Shown here: in pieces, positions 61,201 through 64,000 of the stretch
How positions within the stretch are numbered: position 1 is the first letter of the stretch
Layout: each line of letters starts with the position of its first letter
Assembly (NCBI RefSeq): GCF_003254395.2
Contig: NC_037642.1
Coordinates: 5,265,903 to 5,329,902 of the forward strand
DNA: 64,000 bases
Reading direction: 5' to 3'
From: Apis mellifera
Lineage: Eukaryota; Arthropoda; Insecta; Hymenoptera; Apidae
The notes under the pieces: model-generated
Seen by the model: the letters and a program-made list of their open reading frames with translations, nothing else
Told to the model about the DNA's origin: nothing
The model's database searches: none
Program-made: the position numbers and the translations under genes

Positions 61201-64000
61201 ATATTTTCTTTATCCTTGATATTTTATTACATCTCAAATTTCTTTTTTTTTTATGAAGACCCCCTTTTTAAATTATTAACATCTTTTATTTATTAAATTA
61301 TTTATTTACTTATCTTACATATTATATTTTTTTCTCTTATGTAAGATGGAACAGAATGAATTGGAGATAGAATTATTTCCAAGTATCAATTTCATCACGA
61401 TAATACGGTATGTCAGAAGGATCGATGGAAAATTCTATGATATATCTTCACATTATTTCATAGATCGCGCCATTCATGAAAATTGAAAAGTAGTTTTAGA
61501 ACTTTTAGATGTATAGATAGAAACGATTTTAGATAAAATGGTCATAAATTGACCATATGTAATAGATAAGTTTTATTTTAAATTTTATCCCATTATCGCG
61601 GGTATACATTATCCAATTTTTCTTGATATCATTTTTCTTGATACGATGAATTGATAATTAAACTTTTCCAATATTTATTGGAACAATATAAACAGTTTGG
61701 CTCGATTCATCCAGGATGAAAACAGTTCAGTTTCTTTCATATCGGTATATGTTTGACTATAAAATTTATTTTCCACGCGCGTGGAATAAGTATGGATTTT
61801 TATATTGACATAGTTCATCGATTTATATAAAATATATAAATTCGAACAAATAATAATAAAGATATTTTAAATTAAGGAAAAAATGTTTGGACAGCGGAGT
61901 TGGAATTTTATCTAATTTTTACTACTACTTCTCCTATAGCTAAGTAAATAACAGCACGATATTACTTAATTTATCATCTCAAATATTTGCACGTTTGAGG
62001 AATACGTAGATGTTAAAAATTAAAAAATTAAATCGTAAAAACTTTAAATATCGAGAAAAAAAAAGAAATTCGAATAAAAGAAACGAAGATCGCATAAAAT
62101 ATTGTAAAAATATTGTAAAAAGAAATCGATGTGCGATCTGTAGTAATAAAAAAAAAAAACAGAAAAAATTCTGCAAATCAAGTCTTGTTTTTTGTTTCAC
62201 GTTTCAGCCATTTGACTATGTATGTACCATCGATTGTTACATTTTCTTTGTTATTAAAAGTACACTTGTTCTAAAAAAAAAAAAAAAAAAATCATTCGTT
62301 TCAATTTTGTTCAAAAGAACATATCGAAATCATTATAACATTATCGTTTATTAATTGGATTATAATTAAAAATTTATCTCCTTAACATCGAATAATAAAT
62401 ATTATGTCACGAAGATTAATTATATCATATCACTGTACAGAATATAAATTACAAATTAAATGTATGATATGAAAAAAAGAAACCAATGTATTTAATTTAT
62501 AAGTATGAATACAAAAATGATTCAAATTTAAATTTAAAAAAGGTAATTTTTAATTTCGTGATATTTATTATAAATATTAATAGTAAACGTATCGATCTTT
62601 TTTCTTTTCTTTTTTCCTTTTTTTTTTTACGTGAAAATAATTGGTTTTTCGTTATATTAAAATCATGTAAAATTTAATTTATTCCCAATAATGCCAGCCA
62701 GGCAAAACGATATAATTAAATATACAAATAAAAAGGATCGTTGATCACACTTATCACCGAGAAATCAAATGTTTCCGTAAAATGGTCAGATATAAAAAGA
62801 CGGATGTGTCTTCTTTAAAATTTTCATACAAATTCACAAATTTTATCATAGTATTTAACAAACGTGGCTTGAAATAAATTCACATTCTAATCAATCGAAA
62901 TCTTATGTGGATAAATCCATTTTATCTTGATTTAACAATTTTCACTTCACGAAAGTGAAAATATATCGATCCTATTCTCCCCATTTCTCTCTCATTCCCA
63001 TCCCTCTTTATCGTTTAAAATAATCCTAGCACGATGCGAAATTTATCTTATTCAAACTTCTTTTCCAGAAAGAGATGCAAGAAAGTGCGCTTTCCGTGTC
63101 CTCTTTTTCAATGTTTCCTCTTCTCACTGGATTCCCGCAGGGACAGGATGTCAACGATCACAAGTTAAGATAAAAGCAGAAGACACAGCTTCCGGAATTC
63201 TCCTCCCTAGAGTTAAAATGCTAGAACGATATTCGTTTCTCGTTATATCTCCTCTTATCTTTTCTGCCGTGATTTTGCAACCATTTTTCATCGATGTTTT
63301 TTTTCATTAATTTTTCGCGTGACACACATACTGTAATGCGAACGTTCGAGAGATTTCTTTTTTTTTTTTTTTTTTCTGATTCTGATTACACAATTTCTTC
63401 TCCACGCATCTGATTCAATATTTGAAACATCTGGCATCGTGCTTATGCAGAAGAATTTTTAGTAAGAGGAAACTTTTCTAAAGGGAGAGAACTAGTTTTG
63501 AAAATTTGATATTTTACTCGTATGCACTCGTTTTTTCGTCAGCAGCATTTTGATTATTTTTTTTTTTTTGTAGAAAATAGACGAATTATGTGAAACTTTT
63601 TTCAAATCTTTTTTTCCATTATGGTCCAAGGAATGAAAATGGAATACGATCCTCTTCTTTGCGGAATATTATGCAAATGCCTTATTTGCGCAAGCAGATG
63701 GTCAAGTTGACCGTAAAATTGCGAAGAATTCACGTTTCGTGAAAGAAAATACGCTTACAGCAGGGATTTATGTAACAATCTTCTTGGAATTGCGTTGGCT
63801 GCATTTCCTTTCATTATGATCGTTGCGATCATTTGGTCCATTTCTCGTGTAAAATTGTTCCCCAATAATGGCAAGTTAAAAAAATAATCAATTTTTTTTA
63901 ACGCGCAAACACACATTTTTATTAGATGTAATAATATAATATGCGAAAATGATGATGGAATTGAATCAAGGATCGTTCAATGTTTATTAAAATATTTTTA
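58275..64000. other. AT-rich stretch, probably a long 5' intron of the GPCR gene
   Basis: No exon encoding TM1-TM3 was found on the minus strand, so this 5.7-kb stretch is likely intronic, with the missing exons beyond the right edge. It contains A/T tracts (for example 62,274-62,290 and 63,359-63,375) and GC-richer patches at 63,060-63,250 and 63,720-63,870. No frame there shows a recognisable domain. Confidence 0.5.

Noticed and set aside
63721..63890. Hydrophobic + strand frame (LLGIALAAFPFIMIVAIIWS) near the right edge
   Set aside because: It is short, with no initiator, no family match and no splice partner; it lies in probable intron of the minus-strand GPCR gene.
1..64000. CRISPR arrays, bacterial operons, phage or viral genes
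   Set aside because: None seen. The sequence is intron-bearing animal DNA and the periodic repeats are microsatellites or the 156-bp array, without CRISPR-like spacers.

Overview
This window reads as nuclear DNA from a honey bee (Apis). The evidence is a mellifera-subfamily mariner end at the left edge (terminal repeat reading TTGGGTTGGCAACTAAGTAA from its outer end), spliceosomal introns that are mostly short and very AT-rich, abundant microsatellites, a strongly AT-rich right two thirds beside a GC-richer, CpG-rich left third, and six intron-bearing animal genes. Only sequence features were used; the species is an inference.

Layout. 1-346: 3' end of a mariner transposon. 347-25,700: a gene-poor stretch in which I could not build a coding gene. 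It holds a ~156-bp tandem array (4.9-5.6 kb), several GC-rich islands (5.7-6.5, 11.5-11.8, 14.6-15.1, 18.1-18.35, 20.9-21.5 kb), a TIR-bearing MITE (24.2 kb) and a cluster of perfect palindromes (23.87-24.04 kb). Base composition drops to AT-rich at about 21.5 kb. 26,869-31,191 (+): radial spoke head protein 4/6, 11 exons. 31,910-32,703 (-): AIMP3/EEF1E1, 4 exons. 33,962-35,951 (-): IMP dehydrogenase, 2 exons. 36,645-40,131 (-): an unrecognised ~930-residue Asn/Lys/Ser-rich protein, 10 exons, with a C-terminal membrane segment. 42,268-44,337 (-): SLC35F5-type transporter, 8 coding exons. 45,858-51,485 (+): BBS4, 10 exons, head-to-head with SLC35F5. 57,103-58,274 (-): the last three exons (TM4-TM7) of a myosuppressin/FMRFamide-type GPCR. 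Its 5' exons were not found and probably lie beyond the right edge.

How the genes relate. RSPH4A/6A (axonemal radial spoke) and BBS4 (BBSome) are both ciliary, and BBS4 carries an RFX X-box-like site about 85 bp upstream of its start. The other genes are housekeeping (GTP synthesis, tRNA-synthetase complex, transport) or neuropeptide signalling. Gene models were rebuilt by hand from splice sites; for every complete gene the exon lengths sum to a multiple of three with no internal stop. Two introns of BBS4 appear to use GC donors.

Most noteworthy: the GC-AG introns in BBS4, one of them with a competing GT donor that changes the C terminus; the X-box and the inverted TGACGT pair in the SLC35F5/BBS4 divergent promoter region; the palindrome cluster; the higher-order tandem array; and the orphan tail-anchored-looking protein.
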